Part shown: positions 6,543 to 14,739 of the stretch, one piece after another
Numbering within the stretch: the stretch's first letter is position 1
How the letters are laid out: every line of letters begins with the position of its first letter
Source: Nitrospirota bacterium
GTDB lineage: Bacteria > Nitrospirota > Nitrospiria > Nitrospirales > UBA8639
DNA: 14,902 bases
Direction of reading: 5' to 3'
Assembly (NCBI GenBank): GCA_029865515.1
Contig: JAOUGQ010000052.1
Span: forward strand, 1 to 14,902
Program-made: the position numbers and the translations under genes
The notes under the pieces: model-generated
Seen by the model: the letters and a program-made list of their open reading frames with translations, nothing else
Database searches by the model: none
What the model was told of the DNA's origin: nothing

Positions 6543-7139
6543 ATGTCTAGTCTGAGTGCCTTGGTGAAGGAGCTGCGAGGCAAAACCGGGGCAGGAATCC
6601 TCGATTGTCAAAAAGCCCTTCAAGACACAGGAAATGATGTCGAAAAAGCCATTGATCTGTTGCGTCAAAAAGGGTTGGCTGCCGCCCAAAAGAAGGCCGG
6701 CAGGGAAACAAAAGAAGGAATCATTTCATCGTATATCCATTCAGGGGCAAAAATCGGTGTCCTGGTAGAAGTCAATTGCGAGACAGACTTCGTCGCTCGC
6801 AATGAAGAATTTCAAGCCTTTGTGAAGGAAGTGGCCTTACAAATCGCTGCTTCTCACCCCCTGTTCATAAAGCGCGAAGACATCCCCCAAGACTTAATAG
6901 AGCGGGAAAAAAATATTTACCTCGCACAAATGAAGGAATCAGGAAAACCTGAAGCAGCGTGGGAAAAAATCATCAAGGGGAAATTAGAAAAATTTTACCA
7001 AGAGCAGTGTCTGCTCGAACAAGCCTTTATTAAAGACCCCAGTATCAGCATTCAAGATCTCCTTTCGCAGAAAATCTCGAAACTAGGCGAAAACCTCACA
7101 ATCAGCCGTTTTACACGATACCAACTCGGCCAGGACTAA
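6543..7139 (+). CDS. tsf: translation elongation factor Ts, short form
   Basis: EF-Ts exchanges GDP for GTP on EF-Tu. The 198-residue protein has the N-terminal UBA-like domain with KTGAGILDCQKAL (about 14-26) and the core motif CETDFVARN (about 79-87) that inserts between EF-Tu domains. It lacks the second core subdomain and coiled coil of the ~280-residue E. coli form and resembles the compact type known from Thermus, which works as a dimer. The C-terminus is intact, so this is a family variant and not a truncation. AGGAGA precedes the ATG at good distance. Its stop codon overlaps the pyrH start (TAATG). Confidence 0.97.
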   Translation: MSSLSALVKELRGKTGAGILDCQKALQDTGNDVEKAIDLLRQKGLAAAQKKAGRETKEGIISSYIHSGAKIGVLVEVNCETDFVARNEEFQAFVKEVALQIAASHPLFIKREDIPQDLIEREKNIYLAQMKESGKPEAAWEKIIKGKLEKFYQEQCLLEQAFIKDPSISIQDLLSQKISKLGENLTISRFTRYQLGQD

Positions 7140-7867
7140 TGCCGCTCAAATATCGTCGCGTCCTTTTAAAGATCAGTGGAGAAATGCTAGCCGGGGAACA
7201 AGCCTACGGCATTCAACCTTCTGTTTTACAGAACCTCGCAGACGAAATTGCCGACGTCCTGACTCTGAACATAGAAATCGCTATTGTGATCGGTGGTGGC
7301 AATATTTTTAGAGGGCTCGCCGCAAGTGCTTCGGGGATGGAACGGGCATCCGCTGATTATATGGGTATGCTGGCCACCATGCTGAATGCCCTGGCGCTGC
7401 AGAACGCCTTAGAAAGCAAAGCCGTTCCCACTCGCGTGTTATCCGCCATTGAGATGCGACAGTTGGCCGAGAGTTACATTCGTCGTCGGGCTATTCGGCA
7501 CCTGGAAAAAAAACGCGTGGTGATTTTTGCCGCTGGGACGGGAAATCCGTACTTTACCACCGATACGGCCGCCGCTCTGCGAGCCATGGAAATCGGAGCA
7601 GAAGTGATCATGAAAGGCACCAAGGTCGACGGCATTTATGACGCAGACCCCATGACCACGCCAACCGCCAAGCGTTTCACCGAATTACCATTTTTGTCAG
7701 TACTCAATAAAAGCCTGAAAGTGATGGATGCCACAGCCATTACGCTTTGCATGGATAACGATCTGCCCATTATAGTGTTTAATCTCACCTCACCGGGGAA
7801 CATCCGGAAAATCATCGAGGGAGATCCCGTTGGCACAATTGTCTCCAAAAATGCCACTGTCAACTAA
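7139..7867 (+). CDS. pyrH: UMP kinase
   Basis: A 242-residue amino-acid-kinase-fold protein that phosphorylates UMP to UDP using ATP. Visible motifs are LLKISGEML (about 9-17), IGGGNIFRG (about 51-59), the D-Y-M-G-M-LATMLNALALQ helix, FAAGTGNPYFTTDTAAALRA and the KVDGIYDADP nucleotide-binding segment. The length is typical of bacterial hexameric PyrH. The ATG overlaps the tsf stop by one base, so it is translationally coupled; no separate strong ribosome binding site is needed. Confidence 0.98.
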   Translation: MPLKYRRVLLKISGEMLAGEQAYGIQPSVLQNLADEIADVLTLNIEIAIVIGGGNIFRGLAASASGMERASADYMGMLATMLNALALQNALESKAVPTRVLSAIEMRQLAESYIRRRAIRHLEKKRVVIFAAGTGNPYFTTDTAAALRAMEIGAEVIMKGTKVDGIYDADPMTTPTAKRFTELPFLSVLNKSLKVMDATAITLCMDNDLPIIVFNLTSPGNIRKIIEGDPVGTIVSKNATVN

Positions 7868-7881
7868 CGTGGGGAATGATT

Positions 7882-8439
7882 ATGAGCGATCCAACCATTC
7901 AAAAAGTCACCCAACGAATGGAGGGAGCCATCGAGCACTTAAAACGAGAATTCATGGCCCTTCGAACCGGTCGAGCATCCCTGGGGTTACTCGACCATAT
8001 CACAGTTGATTATTACGGGACGCCAACTCCACTCAAGCAGGTCGCCAATCTCGCGATCCCTGAAAGCCGAATGATCACCATTCAACCGTGGGACACGTCA
8101 CAGATTAGAGAAATCGAACGAGCCATCATTAGTTCGGAGTTGGGCCTTACTCCGTCAAATGATGGAAAACTGATCCGTCTCCCGATCCCCCCGCTGAGCG
8201 AAGAACGCCGGAAAGATTTGGTTAAACTCAGCAAAAAATACGGTGAAGAAACCAAAGTGCAAATTCGAGGATTCCGCCGCGACGGCAATGATGAACTTAA
8301 ACGTCTTCAAAAAGAAGGCTCTCTGACCGAAGACGCTCTTCGCCGGCTGGAAGCGGAAAACCAAAAGCTGACGGACAAATTCATACAAACCGTCGATGAA
8401 TTGATCAAGAAAAAAGAGGAGGAAATACTCGCCATCTGA
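7882..8439 (+). CDS. frr: ribosome recycling factor
   Basis: RRF splits post-termination ribosomes together with EF-G. The 185 residues fit the family exactly, with the signatures FMALRTGRAS near the N-terminus, LDHITVDYYGTPTPLKQVA in the hinge/domain II region and PPLSEERRKDLVK followed by the long basic C-terminal helix. There are ATG codons at 7876 and 7882; GGGG (7871-7874) is 1 nt from the first and 7 nt from the second, so 7882 is the more likely start. It follows pyrH by 14 nt and precedes alr by 10 nt. Confidence 0.97.
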   Translation: MSDPTIQKVTQRMEGAIEHLKREFMALRTGRASLGLLDHITVDYYGTPTPLKQVANLAIPESRMITIQPWDTSQIREIERAIISSELGLTPSNDGKLIRLPIPPLSEERRKDLVKLSKKYGEETKVQIRGFRRDGNDELKRLQKEGSLTEDALRRLEAENQKLTDKFIQTVDELIKKKEEEILAI

Positions 8440-8449
8440 GGAATCCTTT

Positions 8450-9673
8450 GTGAAACCTATCCGGTCTTTCCCATTTTCCGACCTTCCACGGCCCCCCTCT
8501 CCAATTACCGTTTCCGTCAACCTTGATGCGTTAACATTAAATTTCCAACAGGTCCGTCAATGGATCGCTCCGCACACGAAAATTCTGGCCATAATCAAAG
8601 CGGATGCCTATGGCCACGGGGCGATTCCTGTGTCTCAGACCTTGGAACCCTTGGGGATTTTTGGATTCGGAGTGGCATCCGTCCTGGAAGGCATTGCCCT
8701 TCGGGAACATCACATTCACTGCCCCATCGTAGTGATGGGCCCTCTCTTACCCGGGCACTTGAGAGAAATCATTCACCATCAATTAACTCCGGTCATCTCC
8801 CGTATTGAAATTTTTCAGAAACTTATTGAACAACTTCCTCTCCACAAAAATCCCTTTCCTGTTCATCTCAAAGTCGACACCGGACTACACCGGCTAGGGT
8901 TCGAAACCGATCAGGCTCTTTCTTTACTCGCCGGGCTAAACACCTCAGCTTCCCCGGTTAAAATACAGGGACTTATGAGCCATTTTGCCGATGCCGACAA
9001 CCATGATCCCACGTTGACCAATCAGCAAATCCACAAATTTCTGGAGTTTATCGACCAGACGAAGAGATTGGGAGTTCACGCGCCAATTCTTCATATGGCT
9101 AATAGCGCAGGAATTCTCTTTCATCCGACCTCCCACTTGGGAATGGTCCGACCCGGGTTAATGCTGTATGGCTATGCTCCAAGAAAGGAAAGCCCTTCCC
9201 CGTCCATCCAACTCCAACCCGTGATGGAGGCCACCACCTATGTGGCCCATCTTCGCACACTTCAGCCTGGTGAAATCGTCGGGTACAACGCACTCTTTCG
9301 CACGAGGAGACCTTCACACATTGCCGTCCTGCCGGTGGGTTATACCCACGGCTTCCCCCGTCACCTCACAGGAGTGGGACATGTCTTGATCCAAGGAGAA
9401 CCAGCCCCCATTATTGGAAAGATCTGTATGGATATGATGATGGTAGATGTCACGGACATTCCCAACCCAACCATCGGAGAAGAAGTCGTGTTATTGGGAA
9501 GGCAGGGAACGCGGGAAATTACGGCCGAAGATTATGCGGATTGGTTGAAGACCATTCCCTATGAAGTACTATGCGGGATCGGAGGCAAAGCCAACCGGAT
9601 TTATATTCACCACCCACTGAACACTACCCACCCAATCCTACTACCACACTCAGAAAAAGATGTCCGGGAATAA
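8450..9673 (+). CDS. alr: alanine racemase (PLP enzyme)
   Basis: Interconverts L- and D-alanine for peptidoglycan. The 407-residue protein has the PLP-lysine motif IIKADAYGHG (Lys50), the conserved KVDTGLHRLG (141-150), MANSAG (216-221), RPGLMLYG (234-241), the second catalytic Tyr in VGYNALF (Tyr279, with Asn-Ala where many homologues have Gly) and KICMDMMMVDVT (324-335). The start is GTG at 8450, with GAGGAA about 7 nt upstream; residues 1-18 are a short Pro-rich lead not usual in the family. It begins 10 nt after frr, so it is the last gene of the translation operon. This is a less usual position: in many bacteria frr is followed by uppS, cdsA and dxr, which also serve the envelope. Confidence 0.96.
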   Translation: MKPIRSFPFSDLPRPPSPITVSVNLDALTLNFQQVRQWIAPHTKILAIIKADAYGHGAIPVSQTLEPLGIFGFGVASVLEGIALREHHIHCPIVVMGPLLPGHLREIIHHQLTPVISRIEIFQKLIEQLPLHKNPFPVHLKVDTGLHRLGFETDQALSLLAGLNTSASPVKIQGLMSHFADADNHDPTLTNQQIHKFLEFIDQTKRLGVHAPILHMANSAGILFHPTSHLGMVRPGLMLYGYAPRKESPSPSIQLQPVMEATTYVAHLRTLQPGEIVGYNALFRTRRPSHIAVLPVGYTHGFPRHLTGVGHVLIQGEPAPIIGKICMDMMMVDVTDIPNPTIGEEVVLLGRQGTREITAEDYADWLKTIPYEVLCGIGGKANRIYIHHPLNTTHPILLPHSEKDVRE

Positions 9674-9716
9674 CGGGCCGGTCCATCCTCATCACAAGAA
9701 CAACCGCATACAATCG

Positions 9717-9737
9717 CCAGCACGAACAGTCTGCTGG
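9717..9737. terminator. weak hairpin between converging genes
   Basis: CCAGCA (9717-9722) pairs with TGCTGG (9732-9737) across a nine-base loop, in the 64-nt gap between alr and the leftward thiamine-binding gene. No uninterrupted T-run follows on either side, so termination activity is uncertain. Confidence 0.25.
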
Positions 9738-10049
9738 TTAAGACGTTTTCAATTTGCGTTTTAAGCGTTTTTCAACACTGACCACTTTTCCAGACAAGCG
9801 GCCTTTGGACCCACGCCGGTAATCCACCTTAATCACACAAGAAATCCGTGGACAGTCCTTTTTCATCCTGGTATAACATTGTTTCACGACTCGAAACACG
9901 TCATCCCACTCCCCTTCCAACACCGTACCCATGGGATTAAGCCGGTAATCCACACCGCTTTTATCAATCAGGTCTAACGATCGGGACACATATTTCCCCA
10001 CACTTTCCCCCTTGCCAAGGGGCGACATACTAAATTCCAACAACACCAT
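9738..10049 (-). CDS. MTH1187/UPF0045-family thiamine-binding protein
   Basis: A 103-residue protein with the family pattern: an N-terminal beta strand LLEFSMSPLGKGESVGKYV, followed by GVDYRLNPMGTVLEGEWDDV and a KVDYRRG strand near the C-terminus. Members fold as a ferredoxin-like dimer or tetramer; some bind thiamine or its precursor, and the physiological role is not well defined. Its ATG overlaps the stop of the siroheme gene as TAATG, so both are translated from one message. The basic C-terminal tail (KRLKRKLKTS) is unremarkable. Confidence 0.9.
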   Translation of the reverse strand: MVLLEFSMSPLGKGESVGKYVSRSLDLIDKSGVDYRLNPMGTVLEGEWDDVFRVVKQCYTRMKKDCPRISCVIKVDYRRGSKGRLSGKVVSVEKRLKRKLKTS

Positions 10050-10714
10050 TACCCACCTTCCTTTCCCACCTCTTCCACCTCTTCCACCTGCGCCTCACTT
10101 GAGAGTTTCCAACTATTGGGGTACTGCAACTCCCCGTTGAATTGAAACCCATTGACGGCTTGGGTCAAACGTTCACGCCGCCGTAGATCGCTGACCTCCG
10201 TGTTTTTCAATTCCTCACGCAGAGCGCCCAACCAATCCAGAAACTGTTCGAATTCATCATCAAAAATGGCCTCAAAATTCTGGCGGAGCACTTTTGCCAG
10301 GGCCGGAGCGGTTCCACTCGTACTGATCGCAATCCTGAGATTCCCTCGTTTCACCAGCGCAGGCATCGTGACCGTTGAATAATCAGGCTGGTCCATAGAC
10401 CACACCAAGCACCGCTCCGTTTTCGCTAACTCATATAAGGATTTGGCCAGGTCCAGATCGTCCTTCAACACATTCAAAATCAACACAACGCCTGGAGCAT
10501 CCGTAGACCGAAAGGTCCGGCCACGATGGATAATCTTTCCGGAGGCAGTGAGTTTCCGCAATTCCACATGAAGCGTGGGATTGACCACCGTAATTTTGGC
10601 CCCGGCCTCAAGGAGCCGATTGACTTTTTCAACAGCCTCCTCATCACCACCGATCACCAGGCATTGACGACCTTCCAAATCTAAGGTCAGTTGAAATCCT
10701 GCATTCCTAGACAT
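10049..10714 (-). CDS. precorrin-2 dehydrogenase / sirohydrochlorin ferrochelatase-like protein
   Basis: A 221-residue homologue of Met8p and the N-terminal half of CysG, which oxidise precorrin-2 with NAD and insert iron to give siroheme. Visible are a Rossmann loop (VIGGDEEAVEKVNRLLEAGA, 20-39), the strand ending VWSMDQPD with the candidate catalytic Asp108, and MPALVKRGNLRIAISTSG (117-134). There is no SUMT methyltransferase domain. Two positions depart from the usual pattern: the third glycine of the GGG loop is Asp23, and the Asn of VNxxD is Trp105. The C-terminus is a low-complexity EEV-rich tail produced by a 9-nt tandem repeat. AAGGAG (10723-10728) 8 nt upstream supports the ATG at 10714. 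It likely forms a two-gene operon with the following thiamine-binding gene. Confidence 0.88.
   Translation of the reverse strand: MSRNAGFQLTLDLEGRQCLVIGGDEEAVEKVNRLLEAGAKITVVNPTLHVELRKLTASGKIIHRGRTFRSTDAPGVVLILNVLKDDLDLAKSLYELAKTERCLVWSMDQPDYSTVTMPALVKRGNLRIAISTSGTAPALAKVLRQNFEAIFDDEFEQFLDWLGALREELKNTEVSDLRRRERLTQAVNGFQFNGELQYPNSWKLSSEAQVEEVEEVGKEGG
10066..10089. repeat. short tandem repeat, 9-nt unit CCACCTCTT, 2.7 copies
   Basis: Lies inside the 3' end of the siroheme gene and encodes the EVEEVEEV part of its tail on the minus strand. The same bases provide the AGGTGGG-rich stretch just before the start of the next gene. Copy number is likely variable among relatives. Confidence 0.6.
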
Positions 10715-10776
10715 ACATGTTTCTCCTTCATAATAAACGAAAGCATCTTACCCAAGAGACCCAGCTGAGAGAAAGA

Positions 10777-10882
10777 CTCTCGTATTTTAACTTTCAAACT
10801 GGACTTTGTCCTTCACTCACCCCTCTCCCCAACGGGGCGAGGGAAACTTGAAGGGTCTTAGTTGAAAGTGAAAATACAAGAG
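10777..10882. repeat. 106-nt imperfect palindrome with nested GC-rich hairpin (REP/MITE-like)
   Basis: The outer arms, 10777-10800 and 10860-10882, are complementary over about 23 positions with two mismatches and one single-base gap (left CTCTCGTATTTTAACTTTCA, right TGAAAGTGAAAATACAAGAG). The centre holds CCCTCTCCCC (10821-10830) and GGGGCGAGGG (10834-10843), a ten-base stem with one mismatch and loop AAC. Such CCCTCTCCCC/GGGG-type palindromes are common as dispersed extragenic repeats. It lies between the leftward siroheme gene and the end of the leftward PAS kinase. It could also stop or stabilise the upstream kinase transcript. Confidence 0.6.
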
Positions 10883-11287
10883 TATTCGAATGTGCATCAT
10901 AAGCCTTAGGCCACCTTAAATACACAAATCCTGAATCTATTTTCAACCAGGAGATGAAACCATTCAACATCCGCATGATTCGTGAGCCTCCAAGACATTC
11001 CGGATATGTTGACACAGCATCCTGGGCCGCCCATGTGCGGTGAGTCGCACACATATTGGGAAACAGGTGAATAAGCAGGAGAACTTAAGAGGTAGGATGA
11101 AAAAACAGGATGTAATTTACACAAGCGAACCAACGGCCCATTGCCCGGATCCTTAAGGGGTTTCGATGCAACCGTTTCGCTTCAATATCCTCGTTCTAGC
11201 AGAAAGCCGCCATGCGATTATTCTTCTCGAGCAGGGATCCCCTAAGTATAGAATCCGTTTGAGTCGTGGGATATCACCTCAACCGGT
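10883..11287. other. intergenic stretch without a supported gene
   Basis: About 400 nt downstream of the PAS kinase. I see only a short hairpin, TGTGCG/CGCACA (11034-11051). The open frames here have no convincing start or protein-like composition. It probably contains the 3' end of the kinase transcript and the promoter of the siroheme gene. Confidence 0.5.
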
Positions 11288-14200
11288 TTAGTGATGAACA
11301 GGCAGCTCCATCGTGAAGGTGGTGCCTTTCCCTTGTTCACTCTCAAGAGTGATCGTTCCTCCATGGGCATCAACCACATCCTTCACGATTTTGGTTCCCA
11401 GTCCCGTGCCTCCGGCTTTTCCGCAAATCGCCCCCTTGGTGAATAAGGAATCACGGATTTCAGGAGGCATCCCCCCTCCTGTATCGGCAACACGAATCAC
11501 AACCGTTTGGGCCTCAGACCCTAGCGAACCAACAACGGTCACCGATCCACCGACGGGTGTTTCAGGGATCGCGTTATTGATCAGATTGTACAAGGCATTG
11601 AACAACCGATTGGTATCCGCTTCAATGATAGGAAGTGAATCAAGTCCCTGGACACGCAGGGAAACCCCCTTCTCTGTGGCATAGAGTCGCAGTGCCGCAA
11701 AGACGGCTTCTACAATATCAGCGACCAGGCAAGGTGCAAGCCGGAGAGGACTGGTGATGCCTTTCACTGTATCAGCGATTTCGCGAACACGATCTTGAAT
11801 ACGGCGAGCGTTATCCACGACCATTGTAAGCGCTTCCTTCGTGAAATTCCTACTGGCTTCCACTTCCTTCATAGGTATCGGCATCCCGCTTAGAGTCGCA
11901 AAATGCTCTTGAAGCTCCTCCTCCACAAGCTTGGCCCCGTTAAGAACAGGCATAAGCATATTTTTCATATCGTGACCAATATCCCCCACCACCTGAGTGA
12001 CTTCAGCCAGCTTGGTTTTCTCCACTAATTCAGCAGCCAGGATTTTTCGTTCAGTGATATCTTGAAACGTCACCACCGCTCCAACCAGTCGTCCATCCTC
12101 CCACATGGGTGTGCTGGTATATTCAACTTCGAAACTGGTGCCATCTTTCCGCCACATAATTTCGTCATCAATATGCTGAGTCCGGCCATCCTTGAAAGCG
12201 GCATAAATCGGACATTCTTCTCCTGGATAGGGGGATCCATCAAGCCTCGTATGATGTATTGTGGCATGCATAGACACTCCAATGAGTTCTTTGATTTCAT
12301 AACCAAGCATGTTGGCCCCAGCGGGATTGACAAAGGTCGTCTTGCCTTCATGATCCACCCCGTAAATCCCCTCTCCGGCAGAAGCAAGAATCTGTTGGTT
12401 GTGCCTCGCAAGCTTTTGGTATTCCTGTAAAGCTTGATGACGTTCAATCGCCATAGAGATGCGGTCTGTCACTCTTCTCAGGCTATCCAACGTCATGTCC
12501 GTCAGCATGTGCCTGGAAAACAACCCGATAACGCCAACCACGTCCTGGTTTCTCACCAAAGGATATCCCGCAAAGGCCACCAATCCCTCTCGTTTTGCCC
12601 ATTCCTGCTCTGGTATTCGGGGATCTCCGATGACCGCATTGGTCAGTTGCGGTTTCTTCTCCGCAGCAATCTGCCCGATTTTCAGGTGACCCACAGGGAT
12701 GCGACTGTGGGGACCATTGAGATGCGTATAAAGACCGCCACTGGCTTGAAGTTCCAACACTTGCGTATCGGGATTGAGTAGCCAAATTCGAACGAAGGCA
12801 GCATTGAGATGATGAACCAGAACTTCAGTACAGTCTTGAAGAATGTCTTGAAAATCTAAATTCTGATTAATAATTTTCCCTAATTCGGCATCTACCATCA
12901 GCAAACGGTTGACCTCCCGAAGTGCGAGCTCTGACTGCTTGCGGGCTGTAATGTCACGTCCCGCCAGAATCCGACCAATGACTTTCCCATCTTGAGTCAC
13001 ATTGCTCACATTGGCTTCAATCCATCTTTCGGAACCGTCCGGTCGAACCACCTCGAACTCTACCAGTGGAGGCACCAAGGCGCCCGCACGGATAGACGCA
13101 AGCCGAGATTCTGCCAAAGCCCCGGCCTCCGGAGAGAGACATTCCATGAGAGGGGACCCGATAAGCTCTTCCGAAGACCGTTCAAATAAGCTGAGGGCCT
13201 GCTGATTCGCCCAAAGAATCTTCCCGGATAAATCTGCATAAAACACGGCATCGCTGATATTATCGAGGGTCAATTGAAAACGATTTTCACGCTCCGCCAG
13301 GGTTTCTTCCACCTTTTTTCGAGCAGACTGGTCGCACACAAAAAACACCATGCATTGACTGCCATCAAATCCCATGATCGACGCTGAAATTTCGCAGAAA
13401 ATAGGACGGCCCGATTTGGTGATGCAGGTCAACTCATCTGTCCACCCCTGCCCTTTCTCGCCTACAGAATCACAAAACGCGTGGAACTTGTGGATTGCTT
13501 CCCCATGAATAGCAGAGAACGGCAGGGACAATAATTCCTCATGGGAATATTCAAACATCGCGCAGGCCCTGGGATTCACATTAAGGATTCTGCCCTTATG
13601 AAGATCAAACACAAAAATCGCATCGTTCGAGGTGGCAAAGATTTTCCGCAAACGGTCCACATTCTCTTTCAAGGATTGCTCCGCGAGCTTCCGCTCAGTT
13701 ATGTCACGAATGATGCCACAATAAAAACCCTCTTCTGTTTCAACTGAACGAGAGAGGGAAAGCTCGACAGGAAACTCATCTCCTCCCTTTTTCAAACCGT
13801 GCAGTTCGACCGTTTTCCCCACCACCCGCATTTCGCCAGTGTACCGGACCCGCTCCAGGCCTTGTTGATGGGCTTGACGATAACGAGGGGGCATAAGGAG
13901 GGTAAGGGGTTTGCCGACGACCTCCTCCGCGGTATACCCAAACATGTTTTGCGCAGCCTCATTCCAGGACAGGATGCGCCCATCCTGATCTCCCAAAATG
14001 ATCGCATCCTGAGCAGTCTGGACGATGGCACGGTACCGTTCTGCACTCGCAATCGGTCCGCTCATGGTATTCTCCGTTATTGCTCTAGCGGCTTTAAAAT
14101 CCAACGCCCGCCGGAGAGTATCGTTGAACTCATCCGCCGTATAGGGCTTTCTGAGAAAATCAAAGGCACCATGGTTGAGGAATTCGGATTTGTCCTTGGT

Positions 14201-14476
14201 TTCCAGCACGCTGCTGAGGATGACAATCGGACAATGGGGATTTGATTGTTTCAATGAACCCAGCAGGGACAACGCCTCCTTATCCGGCTGATTCCCATCC
14301 ACCAGCACAACATCATAGGAACGTTGCTTGACCTGAGTGAGGGCCTCTTGCCCGTTATTCACAATCACGACGGAATATTCTTCGCCTTCCCGAATAACAG
14401 GGATAGTTTTCTCAGGATCCTTGTCCACGATTAGAATAGAAGAGGCAATTGGCATTTGAGGATTGTTGAGACTCAA
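11288..14476 (-). CDS. multidomain hybrid sensor histidine kinase (REC-PAS-PAS-PAS-GAF-PAS-HisKA-HATPase)
   Basis: A 1062-residue cytoplasmic protein with no membrane segments. Residues 13-125 are a receiver domain with acidic Asp18/Asp20, phosphoacceptor Asp60 (VVLVDGNQPD), Ser88/89 and Lys110 (LRKPY). PAS domains follow at about 146-265, 272-388 and 396-513, each ending in a D-x-(T/S)-A/E-RK type linker; a GAF domain spans about 525-680 and a fourth PAS about 692-811. The kinase core has His835 in GDIGHDMKNML, the N box NLINNA (964-969), the G1 box ADTGGGM (997-1003) and the G2 box GGTGLGTKI (1022-1030). It should sense several small ligands or redox cues and be modulated by phosphorylation of its own receiver. 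The start is TTG at 14476, supported by AAAGGA 7 nt upstream; the first ATG is seven codons inside. No response regulator is next to it. Confidence 0.92.
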   Translation of the reverse strand: MSLNNPQMPIASSILIVDKDPEKTIPVIREGEEYSVVIVNNGQEALTQVKQRSYDVVLVDGNQPDKEALSLLGSLKQSNPHCPIVILSSVLETKDKSEFLNHGAFDFLRKPYTADEFNDTLRRALDFKAARAITENTMSGPIASAERYRAIVQTAQDAIILGDQDGRILSWNEAAQNMFGYTAEEVVGKPLTLLMPPRYRQAHQQGLERVRYTGEMRVVGKTVELHGLKKGGDEFPVELSLSRSVETEEGFYCGIIRDITERKLAEQSLKENVDRLRKIFATSNDAIFVFDLHKGRILNVNPRACAMFEYSHEELLSLPFSAIHGEAIHKFHAFCDSVGEKGQGWTDELTCITKSGRPIFCEISASIMGFDGSQCMVFFVCDQSARKKVEETLAERENRFQLTLDNISDAVFYADLSGKILWANQQALSLFERSSEELIGSPLMECLSPEAGALAESRLASIRAGALVPPLVEFEVVRPDGSERWIEANVSNVTQDGKVIGRILAGRDITARKQSELALREVNRLLMVDAELGKIINQNLDFQDILQDCTEVLVHHLNAAFVRIWLLNPDTQVLELQASGGLYTHLNGPHSRIPVGHLKIGQIAAEKKPQLTNAVIGDPRIPEQEWAKREGLVAFAGYPLVRNQDVVGVIGLFSRHMLTDMTLDSLRRVTDRISMAIERHQALQEYQKLARHNQQILASAGEGIYGVDHEGKTTFVNPAGANMLGYEIKELIGVSMHATIHHTRLDGSPYPGEECPIYAAFKDGRTQHIDDEIMWRKDGTSFEVEYTSTPMWEDGRLVGAVVTFQDITERKILAAELVEKTKLAEVTQVVGDIGHDMKNMLMPVLNGAKLVEEELQEHFATLSGMPIPMKEVEASRNFTKEALTMVVDNARRIQDRVREIADTVKGITSPLRLAPCLVADIVEAVFAALRLYATEKGVSLRVQGLDSLPIIEADTNRLFNALYNLINNAIPETPVGGSVTVVGSLGSEAQTVVIRVADTGGGMPPEIRDSLFTKGAICGKAGGTGLGTKIVKDVVDAHGGTITLESEQGKGTTFTMELPVHH

Positions 14477-14671
14477 GATTCAATCCTTTCGATTTAAAGA
14501 CAGGCCGACCCGGTCAAAGGGCGAAGCGAGAGAGATCAAAGAGGCAACAACAGGGGGGAGAGAAGCTTACTGGCGAGCCCTTCTGATCTCGCAATGGTTA
14601 CGTTGAGAGGACAATCTATCCTGCCTCTGATGACATTCATTCAACCTCTCCTCAAAACCTAAGGAAGGAAC

Positions 14672-14723
14672 GGAACAAACGCCCTTGCTGCGTACAGCCA
14701 GTTTTTGAGGGTGGCTTTGTTCC
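14672..14723. repeat. nested inverted repeat GGAACAAA...TTTGTTCC
   Basis: Perfect eight-base arms (14672-14679, 14716-14723), an inner CCCT/AGGG pairing (14682-14685, 14708-14711) and a central hairpin GCTG-CGTA-CAGC (14687-14698). It lies about 200 nt upstream of the PAS kinase start. It may be a structured leader, a terminator-like element or an operator. Confidence 0.45.
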
Positions 14724-14739
14724 ATTAGTTTTGTGTATT

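Noticed and set aside
10794..11054. 86-codon minus-strand ORF
   Set aside because: Its C-terminal part is the translation of the palindromic repeat, a well-known source of spurious ORFs, and it lacks a good start.
12062..12785. Several 76-125 codon ORFs inside the PAS kinase on both strands
   Set aside because: They are out-of-frame shadows of a strongly supported multidomain gene.
14577..14735. 52-codon minus-strand ORF upstream of the PAS kinase
   Set aside because: No ribosome binding site, composition not protein-like, and it overlaps the inverted repeat that better explains the sequence.
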